Below, in pieces: positions 1-8,450 of a stretch of DNA of 64,000 nucleotides. The translations under genes were made by a program, and so were the position numbers. The DNA lies in NCBI GenBank assembly GCA_002305575.1, contig DBPP01000024.1, positions 1,973 to 65,972 on the forward strand. The letters run 5' to 3'. The DNA comes from Ruminococcaceae bacterium UBA1417. Its GTDB lineage: Bacteria > Bacillota > Clostridia > Oscillospirales > Acutalibacteraceae. The stretch's first letter is position 1. Each line of letters opens with the position of its first letter. Below the pieces are notes generated by a model, which saw only the letters and a list, made by a program, of their open reading frames with translations, did not search any database and was not told the DNA's origin.

Positions 1-29
1 ACTGCGGCTCGTGCGGCGGCTGCGAGTAA
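1..29 (+). CDS. 3' end of an unidentified gene (C-terminus only)
   Basis: Only the last eight codons are inside the window. They read CGSCGGCE and are followed by TAA at 27-29. A cysteine/glycine-rich tail directly upstream of mutS would fit a small YlbF-like or metal-binding protein, but eight residues cannot identify a family. Frame and stop are clear; identity is unknown. Confidence 0.4.
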
Positions 30-288
30 TTTAGCATCCGGCTGCAGCAAAGCGCAAAAAAATATAAACGACTATGATATTTTACGGTGTAGGGGCGACA
101 CTAATGGCTGCGGGCTTTGAATAACCTGTGACTTACAGTGTTAACGCAAAACAATGAAAATATTGTACGATATGGCTTTGGTTTTCTATATTAAATAACT
201 TTTGCCTGTTTGGGGTCGTTCCTACGATTATTTTTAACAGCAATGACTTTCATTTTGTGAAGAATAATAAACGGATGTGGAAGCGGAT
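30..288. other. Intergenic stretch upstream of mutS with a repeat fragment
   Basis: These 259 bases hold no convincing gene. The sequence is AT-richer than the flanking genes. It includes GTAGGGGCGAC (about 88-98), which resembles the arms of a short intergenic repeat also seen near 17.3 kb. No convincing -35/-10 pair was found for mutS. Confidence 0.5.
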
Positions 289-2901
289 ATGGCGGAAATG
301 ACGCCCATGATGAAGCAGTATCTCGAAATTAAAAGCCGGTACGAGGACGCTATACTGATGTTCCGTCTCGGCGATTTTTACGAGATGTTTTTTGAAGACG
401 CAAAGACGGCTTCGCGCGAGCTGGAGCTTGTGCTTACAGGGCGCGACTGCGGTCAGGAGGAACGCGCGCCCATGTGCGGCGTGCCGTTCCACAGCGCCGA
501 CTCATATATCGCCCGCCTTGTGGCAAAGGGCTACAAGGTTGCGATTTGCGAGCAGACGGAGGACCCGGCTCTTGCGAAAGGGCTTGTCACCCGTGAGGTC
601 ACAAGGGTGTTGACGCCCGGCACGGTCATTGAAAGCAGCATGCTCGACGAATCAAAAAACAACTTCCTTTGCTGTATTTTCTGCGGCGAAAAGGACGCCG
701 CCGTCTGTTTTGCCGATATTTCAACCGGCGCCGTTCATCTGACAACGGCGGAAAACTACTCAAACGGCGCGAAAATCGCCGACGAGCTCGGCAGGTTCAC
801 GCCGTCCGAAATAATCTATAACGGCAAAACCGTAAAAGCCGCAAGGGCTGTCGATTTCATTAAAAACAGGCTGGGCGCCGCCGCCGAGCTAATGGACGAC
901 GACTATTTTTCATACTCCGCCTGCGCGGCGGAGGTCATGCGCCGTTTCGGCGAACGTGCTTTTGACGAAATAGGAATCGGCGACGAGCAGGAGGCTGTAT
1001 GCGCCCTGGGCGCTACGCTTAAATACTTAAAGGAGTCGCAGAAGTCCGACCTTTCGAACATCAGCGGCGTTGATTATTACAGCGACTCCCAGTTTATGCG
1101 GCTCGACGTTTCGTCGCGGAGAAATCTTGAGCTTACAGAAACAATGCGCAGCCGTGAAAAAAAGGGCACGCTGCTTTGGGCACTCGACAAAACAAAAACG
1201 CCTATGGGCAAAAGGCTCATAAGAAGCCGGATTGAGCAGCCGCTTCTGAGCATCGCGCGGATAACAAAGCGCCATAACGCGGTAGCCGAGCTTCTTGAAA
1301 AAAGCATCACAAGGCGCGAGCTGAGAGAGTGCATGTCGGATATTCGCGACATCGAGCGTCTGATGGCAAGGGTTGTTTACGGCACGGCGAACGCAAAGGA
1401 GCTGAAGGCTCTTGAAATTACGATTAACGCCCTGCCCGCTATCCGCGACGCGTTGAATGACGTTCATTCCGGGCTGCTTTCGGAGATTAGAGCTAATCTT
1501 GACACACTCGGCGACGTCGGCGCGCTGATAGGCGAGGCTATTGTCGACGACCCGCCGTTCTCGGTTCGCGAGGGCGGCATGATTCGCGATGGCTTCAACA
1601 CGGAGCTTGACAGCCTGCGCGAGATAGTTACAAACGGAAAGGGCTATATCGCATCCATCCAGTCGAGCGAGCAGGAGAAAACAGGGATAAAAAAGCTCAA
1701 AATCGGATACAACAGGGTGTTCGGCTACTATATAGAGGTTCCGAATTCCTTTTCGGCGCTTGTGCCCGACGATTACATAAGAAAACAGACGTTAGCTAAT
1801 TGCGAGCGTTACATAACACAGGAACTGAAAGAGCTTGAATCAAAGGTTCTCGGCGCGCAGGACAGGATAACGGGGCTTGAATATGAGATTTTCAACGCCG
1901 TCCGCTCGTCTGTCGCCGACGAGTTTAACAGAATACAAAAAACGGCAAAGGCGTTGGCGGAGCTTGACGTGCTTTGCTCTTTTGCGCAGGCGGCGGACGC
2001 GAACGGCTACGTCTGCCCCGAAATGACGGCGGACGCAACGATTGAAATTAAGGAGGGGCGTCACCCCGTTGTCGAGCTTATGCTCGACGGCGCGCCGTTT
2101 GTGCCGAACGACACGATACTCGACTGCGGCGAAAACAGATGCGCCATTATAACAGGCCCAAATATGGCGGGCAAGTCCACATATATGCGGCAGGTCGCGC
2201 TTATATCGCTTATGGCGCAAACGGGGAGCTTCGTTCCCGCTTCCGCGGCGCGTTTAGGCATAGTTGACAGCATTTTTACGCGCGTAGGCGCGTCGGACGA
2301 CCTTGCTTCGGGGCAGTCGACCTTCATGGTGGAAATGAGCGAGGTGGCGTCGATATTGAAAAACGCCACATCAAAAAGCCTTATAGTCTTTGACGAAATC
2401 GGCAGAGGTACGTCAACCTTCGACGGAATGAGCATAGCACGCGCCGTGCTTGAGTACGCAGCGGACAAAAAGAAGCTCGGCGCGAAGACGATGTTCGCCA
2501 CGCACTACCATGAGCTTACGGAACTGGAGAATGAGATAGAGGGAGTCAAGAACTACAACGTGTCCGTTAAAAAACGTGGCGACGACATAACCTTCCTGCG
2601 AAGGATTGTAAGAGGCGGAGCCGACGGCAGCTACGGAATAGAGGTGGCGAAGCTCGCGGGAGTACCCGTTTCGGTGGTCAACCGCGCTAAAGTTATACTG
2701 AAAGGTCTTGAGGATAACGGACACCGTGAATCCACGTCTGTAAAGCAAGAGAGCTTTACAGACGAGCCACAGATGTCGTTTGAGAGCAACAGGGAAAACG
2801 AGATTATTGAAAAGCTGAGGTCTGTCGACGTCAACACACTTACGCCCATAGAGGCGCTTACAATGCTGTTTGAACTGACGAACGAAGCAAAAAGCATCTG
2901 A
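289..2901 (+). CDS. mutS: DNA mismatch repair protein MutS
   Basis: MutS recognises base mispairs and small loops and recruits MutL in an ATP-dependent way. The protein has about 870 residues, normal for the family. The N-terminal mismatch-binding motif GDFYEMFF carries the Phe-x-Glu wedge. The C-terminal ATPase has Walker A GPNMAGKST (about residue 622) and the DEIGRGTSTFDG signature, followed by the ATHYHEL segment. I chose the ATG at 289 because the product then begins MAEMTPMM, as MutS proteins usually do; an in-frame GTG at 277 would add four residues, and neither has a strong ribosome binding site. mutL follows after 30 bp, so the pair is probably co-transcribed. Confidence 0.97.
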   Translation: MAEMTPMMKQYLEIKSRYEDAILMFRLGDFYEMFFEDAKTASRELELVLTGRDCGQEERAPMCGVPFHSADSYIARLVAKGYKVAICEQTEDPALAKGLVTREVTRVLTPGTVIESSMLDESKNNFLCCIFCGEKDAAVCFADISTGAVHLTTAENYSNGAKIADELGRFTPSEIIYNGKTVKAARAVDFIKNRLGAAAELMDDDYFSYSACAAEVMRRFGERAFDEIGIGDEQEAVCALGATLKYLKESQKSDLSNISGVDYYSDSQFMRLDVSSRRNLELTETMRSREKKGTLLWALDKTKTPMGKRLIRSRIEQPLLSIARITKRHNAVAELLEKSITRRELRECMSDIRDIERLMARVVYGTANAKELKALEITINALPAIRDALNDVHSGLLSEIRANLDTLGDVGALIGEAIVDDPPFSVREGGMIRDGFNTELDSLREIVTNGKGYIASIQSSEQEKTGIKKLKIGYNRVFGYYIEVPNSFSALVPDDYIRKQTLANCERYITQELKELESKVLGAQDRITGLEYEIFNAVRSSVADEFNRIQKTAKALAELDVLCSFAQAADANGYVCPEMTADATIEIKEGRHPVVELMLDGAPFVPNDTILDCGENRCAIITGPNMAGKSTYMRQVALISLMAQTGSFVPASAARLGIVDSIFTRVGASDDLASGQSTFMVEMSEVASILKNATSKSLIVFDEIGRGTSTFDGMSIARAVLEYAADKKKLGAKTMFATHYHELTELENEIEGVKNYNVSVKKRGDDITFLRRIVRGGADGSYGIEVAKLAGVPVSVVNRAKVILKGLEDNGHRESTSVKQESFTDEPQMSFESNRENEIIEKLRSVDVNTLTPIEALTMLFELTNEAKSI

Positions 2902-2931
2902 ATGTAAAACAGTGAACCGGGGTGAAGAGAA

Positions 2932-4896
2932 ATGGCGAAAATTAATATCCTGTCAAGGCAGACGGCGGAGCTTATAGCCGCCGGCGAAGTCGTGGAGCGT
3001 CCCGCTTCCGTCGTAAAGGAGCTGCTCGAAAACTCCCTTGACGCCGGAGCGACGGCGGTAACTGTTGAAATTAAGAACGGCGGGATAACCTACATACGCA
3101 TAACCGATAACGGCTGCGGCATTGCAAGGGACGACGTCCGCACTGCATTTTTAAGCCACGCGACAAGCAAGATATCGGACGCCGACGACCTTGAAGCCAT
3201 ATACACCCTCGGTTTCAGGGGCGAAGCTCTTGCCTCCGTAGCCGCCGTTGCCCGCGTGGAGCTGCTTACAAGAACGCCGGAGGAGGAAACGGGCACACAC
3301 CTTGCGGTTGAGGGCGGCGTGCAGGGCGAGCCGGAGGACGCCGGCTGCCCGAAGGGCACGACGATTGTTGTAAGAGACCTGTTTTACAACACACCCGCGC
3401 GAATGAAGTTTTTGAAAAAGGACGTGGCGGAGGCAAACGCCGTAGCGGGCGTTGTCGACAGAATCGCGCTTTCGCACCCTGATGTATCGTTCCGTTTTAT
3501 AAGGGACGGCAAAGAGACGCTGTTTACGTCGGGCGACGGAAAGCTTGACGGCGCTATATATTCCGTGTTCGGGCGGGAGTTTCTTTCGGAGCTTGTACCC
3601 GCCGAATATGAAAGCAACGGTGTAAAGGTAAGTGGATTTACATCCAAGCCATCCGCCGCGCGCCCCAACAGGAGCATGCAGTTCTTTTTTTTAAACGGCA
3701 GGCTTATAAAAACGGGCACAGGCTCCGCTGCTCTTTCCGAGGCTTACAGGAACTCCGTGATGACGGGGAAATTTCCATCATGCGTTTTGAACATAAGCGT
3801 ATCCCCGCATACTGTTGACGTCAACGTCCATCCCGCGAAAATCGAGGTCAGGTTTTCCGACGAAAAGGCGGTTTTCAACGCTGTTTATTACTGCGTAAAA
3901 AACGCGCTTGAGGGCGACAGGTCGCGCGTGCAGTTCGTCAAAAAGGACGACAGGCGGGCAATAAATAATTTTCTGGGAATGCTGCAGGAGCAGACGGTAA
4001 AGTCGGAGCAGGCGGAGCAGCTAAAAATGCCACAGCCGCCGGAACGGAATAACGACGATTTTTGGAGCAGGATAATTAACAAACCTCTAAAACCGAAGCC
4101 GCTCGGAAAAGATGACGGAGATGACGAAAACAGCGGCTTTGTCCTGCCTCTTGACGATAAAACAAAAAGCGGACTGAACGCGGAAAAGGGCGGGGAAAAC
4201 GACTTCCTGCTCAAAGACAGAAACATGACAAACGAAAGCAGAGCTGATTCCGAAATCGCACCGCCGACGGCGGAAGAAGCGCCGGCACTGTCAGACGATA
4301 CGGCCGTAACTGAGCAGGAGGAGCCTGCTGAGTTTCGAATAATAGGAGAAGCCTTCAAGACATATATCCTTGCTGAGTGTAAAGATAAAATACTTGTCAT
4401 TGATAAGCACGCCGCGCACGAGCGAATGATATTCGAGCAGCTTAAAGCGTCGGAAGGCGCGGCGGACAGGCAGCTTCTTCTGGAGCCTGTCACAGTGACG
4501 CTTAACAAGGAGGATTATTCGGCGACGCTTGAAAATCTTTCGCTGCTGAAGGAGAGCGGCTTTTCGGTTGAGGACTTCGGCAACGGCACGGTAATAGTCG
4601 GCGAATGTCCGATGATTATTGACAGCGGAGATATAAGCGACATCATTACTGAGCTTGCGGGATACCTTGCCTCAAACAAAACGGGAGTATTTTCCGAAAA
4701 AATCGACAGAATATATCATACCGCCGCCTGCAAGGCTGCTGTAAAGGCGGGCGACTTTACATCGGAATACGAAATGCGCAAATTCACCGAAAAGCTTTTG
4801 TCTATGCCCGAAATACGCTACTGTCCCCACGGCAGACCTGTTATTGTCGAGCTTACACGCAGGGAGTTGGAAAAGAACTTTGGCAGAGTGCAGTAA
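2932..4896 (+). CDS. mutL: DNA mismatch repair protein MutL (endonuclease type)
   Basis: MutL couples mismatch recognition by MutS to strand nicking. The 654-residue protein starts with the GHKL ATPase domain (AAGEVVERPASVVKELLENS, DNGCGI, GFRGEAL, FYNTPAR). A charged, low-complexity linker covers about residues 340-470. The C-terminal dimerisation domain carries DKHAAHERMIFE (about residue 491), the clostridial form of the metal-binding DQHA(x)2E(x)4E endonuclease motif, and CPHGRP near the end. It is therefore predicted to nick DNA, as in bacteria without MutH. The gene follows mutS closely, and its 3' end overlaps the probable miaA start. Confidence 0.97.
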   Translation: MAKINILSRQTAELIAAGEVVERPASVVKELLENSLDAGATAVTVEIKNGGITYIRITDNGCGIARDDVRTAFLSHATSKISDADDLEAIYTLGFRGEALASVAAVARVELLTRTPEEETGTHLAVEGGVQGEPEDAGCPKGTTIVVRDLFYNTPARMKFLKKDVAEANAVAGVVDRIALSHPDVSFRFIRDGKETLFTSGDGKLDGAIYSVFGREFLSELVPAEYESNGVKVSGFTSKPSAARPNRSMQFFFLNGRLIKTGTGSAALSEAYRNSVMTGKFPSCVLNISVSPHTVDVNVHPAKIEVRFSDEKAVFNAVYYCVKNALEGDRSRVQFVKKDDRRAINNFLGMLQEQTVKSEQAEQLKMPQPPERNNDDFWSRIINKPLKPKPLGKDDGDDENSGFVLPLDDKTKSGLNAEKGGENDFLLKDRNMTNESRADSEIAPPTAEEAPALSDDTAVTEQEEPAEFRIIGEAFKTYILAECKDKILVIDKHAAHERMIFEQLKASEGAADRQLLLEPVTVTLNKEDYSATLENLSLLKESGFSVEDFGNGTVIVGECPMIIDSGDISDIITELAGYLASNKTGVFSEKIDRIYHTAACKAAVKAGDFTSEYEMRKFTEKLLSMPEIRYCPHGRPVIVELTRRELEKNFGRVQ

Positions 4897-5845
4897 AATA
4901 CCCGTTATAGCTGTTGTCGGTCCTACCGCGTCGGGGAAAACTGCTCTTGCCGTCGGACTTGCGCAAAGATTCGGCGGCGAGGTGGTGTCCGCAGACTCTA
5001 TGCAGATTTATAAGGGCATGGACATTTCGACGGCTAAGCCGACTAAGGACGAGCTGCGCTCCGTGCCGCATCATCTTATAGGCTTTTTGCCTGCCGACGC
5101 GACGTTCAGCGTAGCCGATTACTGCGAAGCGGCAAAAAGTTGTATTGACGACATAACTTCACGCGGAAAGACCGTTATCCTCTGCGGAGGTACGGGGCTT
5201 TACGTCAGCTCGCTGCTTGACAATATAGATTTCGCGGGCAGCGGAGCGGACCGCGGGCTGCGCGACGAGCTAAGACATCGGGCAGAGACGGAGGGCGCGG
5301 AATCGCTTTTAAAGGAGCTTTACTCTTTCGACCCCGAAACGGCGTCGTCGCTACACAAAAACAACGTCGGCAGAATCATAAGGGCTATTGAGCTTTACAG
5401 GACGACGGGCGTCACGATGTCGGAGCAAAAGCGGCTTTCAAAAAGAAATCCGTCGCCGTACAACGCCTGCTTCATATGCCTTGACGCAAAGGAGCGTTCG
5501 TTTCTGTACGACAGAATAAACAGGCGCGTCGACAAAATGCTTTGCGACGGTCTTCTCGGCGAGGCAAAGGAATTTTTCGAAAACCGTTCGGAGGGCACTT
5601 CGTGTCAGGCAATCGGCTGCAAGGAGCTTGTGCCATATTTTGCGGGCGAAATAACGCTTGACGAGGCAGCAGAAAACATAAAGCGCGCGACAAGGCGCTA
5701 TGCGAAGCGACAGCTCACATGGTTCAACAGGATGGACGGCATAAATAAGATTTACATCGACGAATATCGGAGCGGGGAAGGCGTGCTCCGGGCTGCTGTT
5801 GAAATTATCGGCAGGTCGGGAATACTTAACGGGGGAGGCTGTTAA
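4880..5845 (+). CDS. miaA: tRNA dimethylallyltransferase MiaA
   Basis: MiaA transfers a dimethylallyl group to N6 of A37 in tRNAs reading UNN codons. The 321-residue product shows the P-loop GPTASGKT, the substrate motif SADSMQIYKGMDISTAKP, NNVGRIIRAIE, and the tRNA-binding RATRRYAKRQLTWF near the C-terminus. The start is assigned to TTG at 4880, which overlaps the mutL end by 17 bp; no ATG lies sensibly placed before the P-loop. The mutS-mutL-miaA order is common in Firmicutes. The stop codon abuts the GTG start of the next gene. Confidence 0.93.
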   Translation: MAECSKIPVIAVVGPTASGKTALAVGLAQRFGGEVVSADSMQIYKGMDISTAKPTKDELRSVPHHLIGFLPADATFSVADYCEAAKSCIDDITSRGKTVILCGGTGLYVSSLLDNIDFAGSGADRGLRDELRHRAETEGAESLLKELYSFDPETASSLHKNNVGRIIRAIELYRTTGVTMSEQKRLSKRNPSPYNACFICLDAKERSFLYDRINRRVDKMLCDGLLGEAKEFFENRSEGTSCQAIGCKELVPYFAGEITLDEAAENIKRATRRYAKRQLTWFNRMDGINKIYIDEYRSGEGVLRAAVEIIGRSGILNGGGC

Positions 5846-7129
5846 GTGGAAAGCAATAAACAATTAAGCGAAAAAGAAAAGCGGCAAAGGCTGAAAACGG
5901 AAAAGACGGTTTTAAAGGGAATCGGAGTTATCCTTTTCGCGCTTGCTTTCTGCTATACGATATATGAGATTTACGACGTCAGCAGGCAGGGCGTAGTAAC
6001 GCGGACCGCCGTGGAGCATACGATTTACGAAACTCTTGACATGGAGGTTTTTATAATCCGCGACGAAAAATACATAGAGGGCTCGCCCTCCGGCACCGTT
6101 GTCCCGCTCGTCGGCGACGGCGAGCGTGTGGCGGGCGACGCCGATATAGCCGCGGTGTTTAAAAACGACGACGACGCGGCGAAATACATAGAGCTTCAAA
6201 GAATGAAAAAGGACCTCGCAAGGTACGATTCTCTTACGAGCCAGGCAACCTTTTCGGGGTTGAAGGTCGGAACGCTTGAGGCGGACGTCAAGGCCGGCCT
6301 CTGCGACTTTCTCGGCTCCGTTTACGGAGGAGATATGGCGTCGGCTTTTGAGTGCGCCAACGATTTCCGCGACAAGGCGACTACGCTTGAGATAGTAACA
6401 AAGGGTACTTTAGACCTTACCGAAAGGCGTCAGGCTCTGGCGCAAAAAATTGCATCGCTTGAAGCGTCGCTTGGCGGTTTTACAATGGTCGGCACGGGAA
6501 ACAAGTCGGCGGGCTTCTACATGAGCGAAACCGACGGGTTTGAAAACACGCCCGGCTATGCCGAGGCATCAAAGCTCACTCCCGCCATTGTGAACAATAT
6601 GCAAAAAGCAAAGTCTACGGGCAAAACAACGGGGCTCGGCAAGCTTGTCTGCGGCTATCGCTGGTATATGGCGGCGGTGCTGGACTCGAAAAAGGCGGCC
6701 GACATTGTGAAGGGCTCTGTTGTAACGATAAATCTTCCCGAATCCGACGTAAAAAGAATAACGGCAAAGGTTTATGCAAAGAATGAGGATAAAAAGGGCA
6801 AAACGGCGGTAATTTTTGTCTGCAGCGATATCAATCCGCAGATTCTCCGCCTCCGCAGGGAAAAGGCGGAGCTTGTGATGAAAGCCCACACGGGATTTGT
6901 AATCAACAGCGGCGAGATAAGGGTTATAGAGCGTGCCGACGGAACAAAGATAAACGGCGTTTACATTCTGAGGGGAAACATAGTCAGCTTCAGAAGAATT
7001 AACATGATTTACTCGGGGAACGGGTTTATTTTGTCCGGCAGCACGTCGCAGGGCGGCTATGTTAAGCTCTACGACGAAATAATCACATCAGGGAGGAATC
7101 TTCGTGACGGAGCAGTCGTTTATGATTGA
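5846..7129 (+). CDS. HlyD-like membrane-anchored adaptor protein
   Basis: The 427-residue protein has a charged N-terminus, one transmembrane segment at about residues 25-45, then a long extracytoplasmic part resembling the HlyD/biotinyl-lipoyl-like adaptor fold with a central coiled region. It starts at GTG 5846, immediately after the miaA stop, behind a GGGGGAGG ribosome binding site. No partner ABC transporter is adjacent. It sits instead in front of yggS-sepF-divIVA, so a role at the division site or envelope is possible, but this is inference from context. Annotation pipelines would probably call it an HlyD family efflux adaptor; substrate unknown. Confidence 0.7.
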   Translation: MESNKQLSEKEKRQRLKTEKTVLKGIGVILFALAFCYTIYEIYDVSRQGVVTRTAVEHTIYETLDMEVFIIRDEKYIEGSPSGTVVPLVGDGERVAGDADIAAVFKNDDDAAKYIELQRMKKDLARYDSLTSQATFSGLKVGTLEADVKAGLCDFLGSVYGGDMASAFECANDFRDKATTLEIVTKGTLDLTERRQALAQKIASLEASLGGFTMVGTGNKSAGFYMSETDGFENTPGYAEASKLTPAIVNNMQKAKSTGKTTGLGKLVCGYRWYMAAVLDSKKAADIVKGSVVTINLPESDVKRITAKVYAKNEDKKGKTAVIFVCSDINPQILRLRREKAELVMKAHTGFVINSGEIRVIERADGTKINGVYILRGNIVSFRRINMIYSGNGFILSGSTSQGGYVKLYDEIITSGRNLRDGAVVYD

Positions 7130-7832
7130 GAAGCTGAATTCTGTTGAGGAGAACTTCAAAAGGATTAAAAACGAGGTGGGCGAGGCAGCCGTCAGAGCCG
7201 GCAGAAGCGCCGAAGAAATAAGACTGATGGCGGTTACAAAAACCGTCGAGCCGGTTTTCATAAACAGGGCGATAGCCTGCGGAGCCGACCTGATAGGCGA
7301 AAACAGGGTGCAGGAGTTTCTCTCTAAAAAAGACGGGCTTGACCTTGACCGCTGCGAGGCTCACCTTATCGGTCATTTACAGACAAACAAGGTAAGGCAG
7401 ATTGTGGGCGAGGTGTCGCTTATCCAGTCGGTCGACAGCGTTAAGCTCGCAAAGGAAATAGGCAGATGCTCGGTTAACAAAAACATCGTTTCCGACATTT
7501 TGCTTGAGGTAAACATCGGCGGCGAGGACAGCAAGTTCGGTTTTTTGCCCTCAGAGGTTTATGAAAAAGCATGCGAAATATCCGAAACAGAGGGAATAAA
7601 AATATGCGGATTAATGACGGTACCACCTTTTGATGCCACAAAAGAACAAACAAGCACATTTTTTTCAAATATGAGGCAACTGTTTATTGACATCGGAGAG
7701 AAAAAAATACATAATGTTAGTATGAGTGTATTGTCTATGGGTATGTCCGGCGACTACCGCGAGGCAATCGCGGCAGGTTCGACACTCGTCAGGGTCGGCA
7801 CGGCAATATTCGGTTCAAGGCAGTATAATTGA
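7104..7832 (+). CDS. YggS/PROSC-type pyridoxal phosphate homeostasis protein
   Basis: This cytoplasmic PLP-binding protein of the alanine-racemase-like fold buffers PLP and affects amino-acid homeostasis; it has no known racemase activity. The 242-residue sequence has the expected AVTKTV lysine segment near residue 50, GENRVQE, HLIGHLQTNK, and the C-terminal SMGMSGDYREAI with GSTLVRVGTAIFG. The start is GTG 7104 behind GGGAGG, overlapping the preceding gene by 26 bp. Its place directly before sepF is the classic Gram-positive ylmE-sepF arrangement. Confidence 0.93.
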   Translation: MTEQSFMIEKLNSVEENFKRIKNEVGEAAVRAGRSAEEIRLMAVTKTVEPVFINRAIACGADLIGENRVQEFLSKKDGLDLDRCEAHLIGHLQTNKVRQIVGEVSLIQSVDSVKLAKEIGRCSVNKNIVSDILLEVNIGGEDSKFGFLPSEVYEKACEISETEGIKICGLMTVPPFDATKEQTSTFFSNMRQLFIDIGEKKIHNVSMSVLSMGMSGDYREAIAAGSTLVRVGTAIFGSRQYN

Positions 7833-7858
7833 TATCGGGCTTTGTCCCGCGGTACAAT
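7829..7858 (+). promoter_or_regulatory. Predicted sigma-A promoter for sepF
   Basis: TTGATA at 7829-7834 and TACAAT at 7853-7858 are separated by 18 bp. The site overlaps the yggS stop and lies about 60 bp upstream of the sepF start. Each hexamer matches consensus at five of six positions. Confidence 0.5.
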
Positions 7859-7917
7859 TATTTATTCATAGATTTAATAAGAACCAGAAAACTTATTTGT
7901 TCGGGAGGAAATATCAG

Positions 7918-8421
7918 ATGAAGGTTTTTGACAAGCTTAAGGAAATAGCCAAGCTTACGGACGAGGATTACGCAGAGGGAATGGACGATCAGGATTACGG
8001 ATACACCGACGGATATCAGGACGACGGCAGGGATATATACAGCAGCAGCGAAACAGAGTATTCAAGCAGAAAGCACGCCGCGTCTTATCCCAGCTATCAG
8101 CCCGAAAGGCCGTCAAATCTTGTCGACATCAGCGCATCGTCGGCTCGCCCCAACGTGGTCTTTAAGCAAATCGAGCGTTTTGACGACGTGGCGTCGGTCG
8201 CCGACGAAATAAACGAAAAGCGAATAGTAATATTAAACCTTGAAACATGTCCGAACGACGTTACAAGGCGCGTGCTTGATTTCCTGTACGGTGTTGCTTA
8301 CGCCAACGCCGGCAAGATAAAAAGGGTTGCCGGCCGCGCGTATATTATAAATCCAAGCAATGTTCCTCTCACGGGCGAACTGCTCGACGAAATCGAAAAC
8401 TCCAATACGGGCGGATATTGA
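7918..8421 (+). CDS. sepF: Cell division protein SepF
   Basis: SepF binds FtsZ and the membrane and shapes the division septum. The 167-residue product starts with a short amphipathic membrane-binding helix (MKVFDKLKEIAKL), followed by an acidic Tyr/Ser-rich linker and the C-terminal SepF core containing KRIVILNLETC, DFLYGVAYANAGKIKRVA and the IINPSNV segment. The ATG at 7918 is supported by GGGAGGAA eight bases upstream. The ylmG and ylmH genes that often separate sepF from divIVA are absent; divIVA follows after 29 bp. Confidence 0.95.
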   Translation: MKVFDKLKEIAKLTDEDYAEGMDDQDYGYTDGYQDDGRDIYSSSETEYSSRKHAASYPSYQPERPSNLVDISASSARPNVVFKQIERFDDVASVADEINEKRIVILNLETCPNDVTRRVLDFLYGVAYANAGKIKRVAGRAYIINPSNVPLTGELLDEIENSNTGGY

Positions 8422-8450
8422 TTATAAAAGATGTGAGGAGATAGGATATT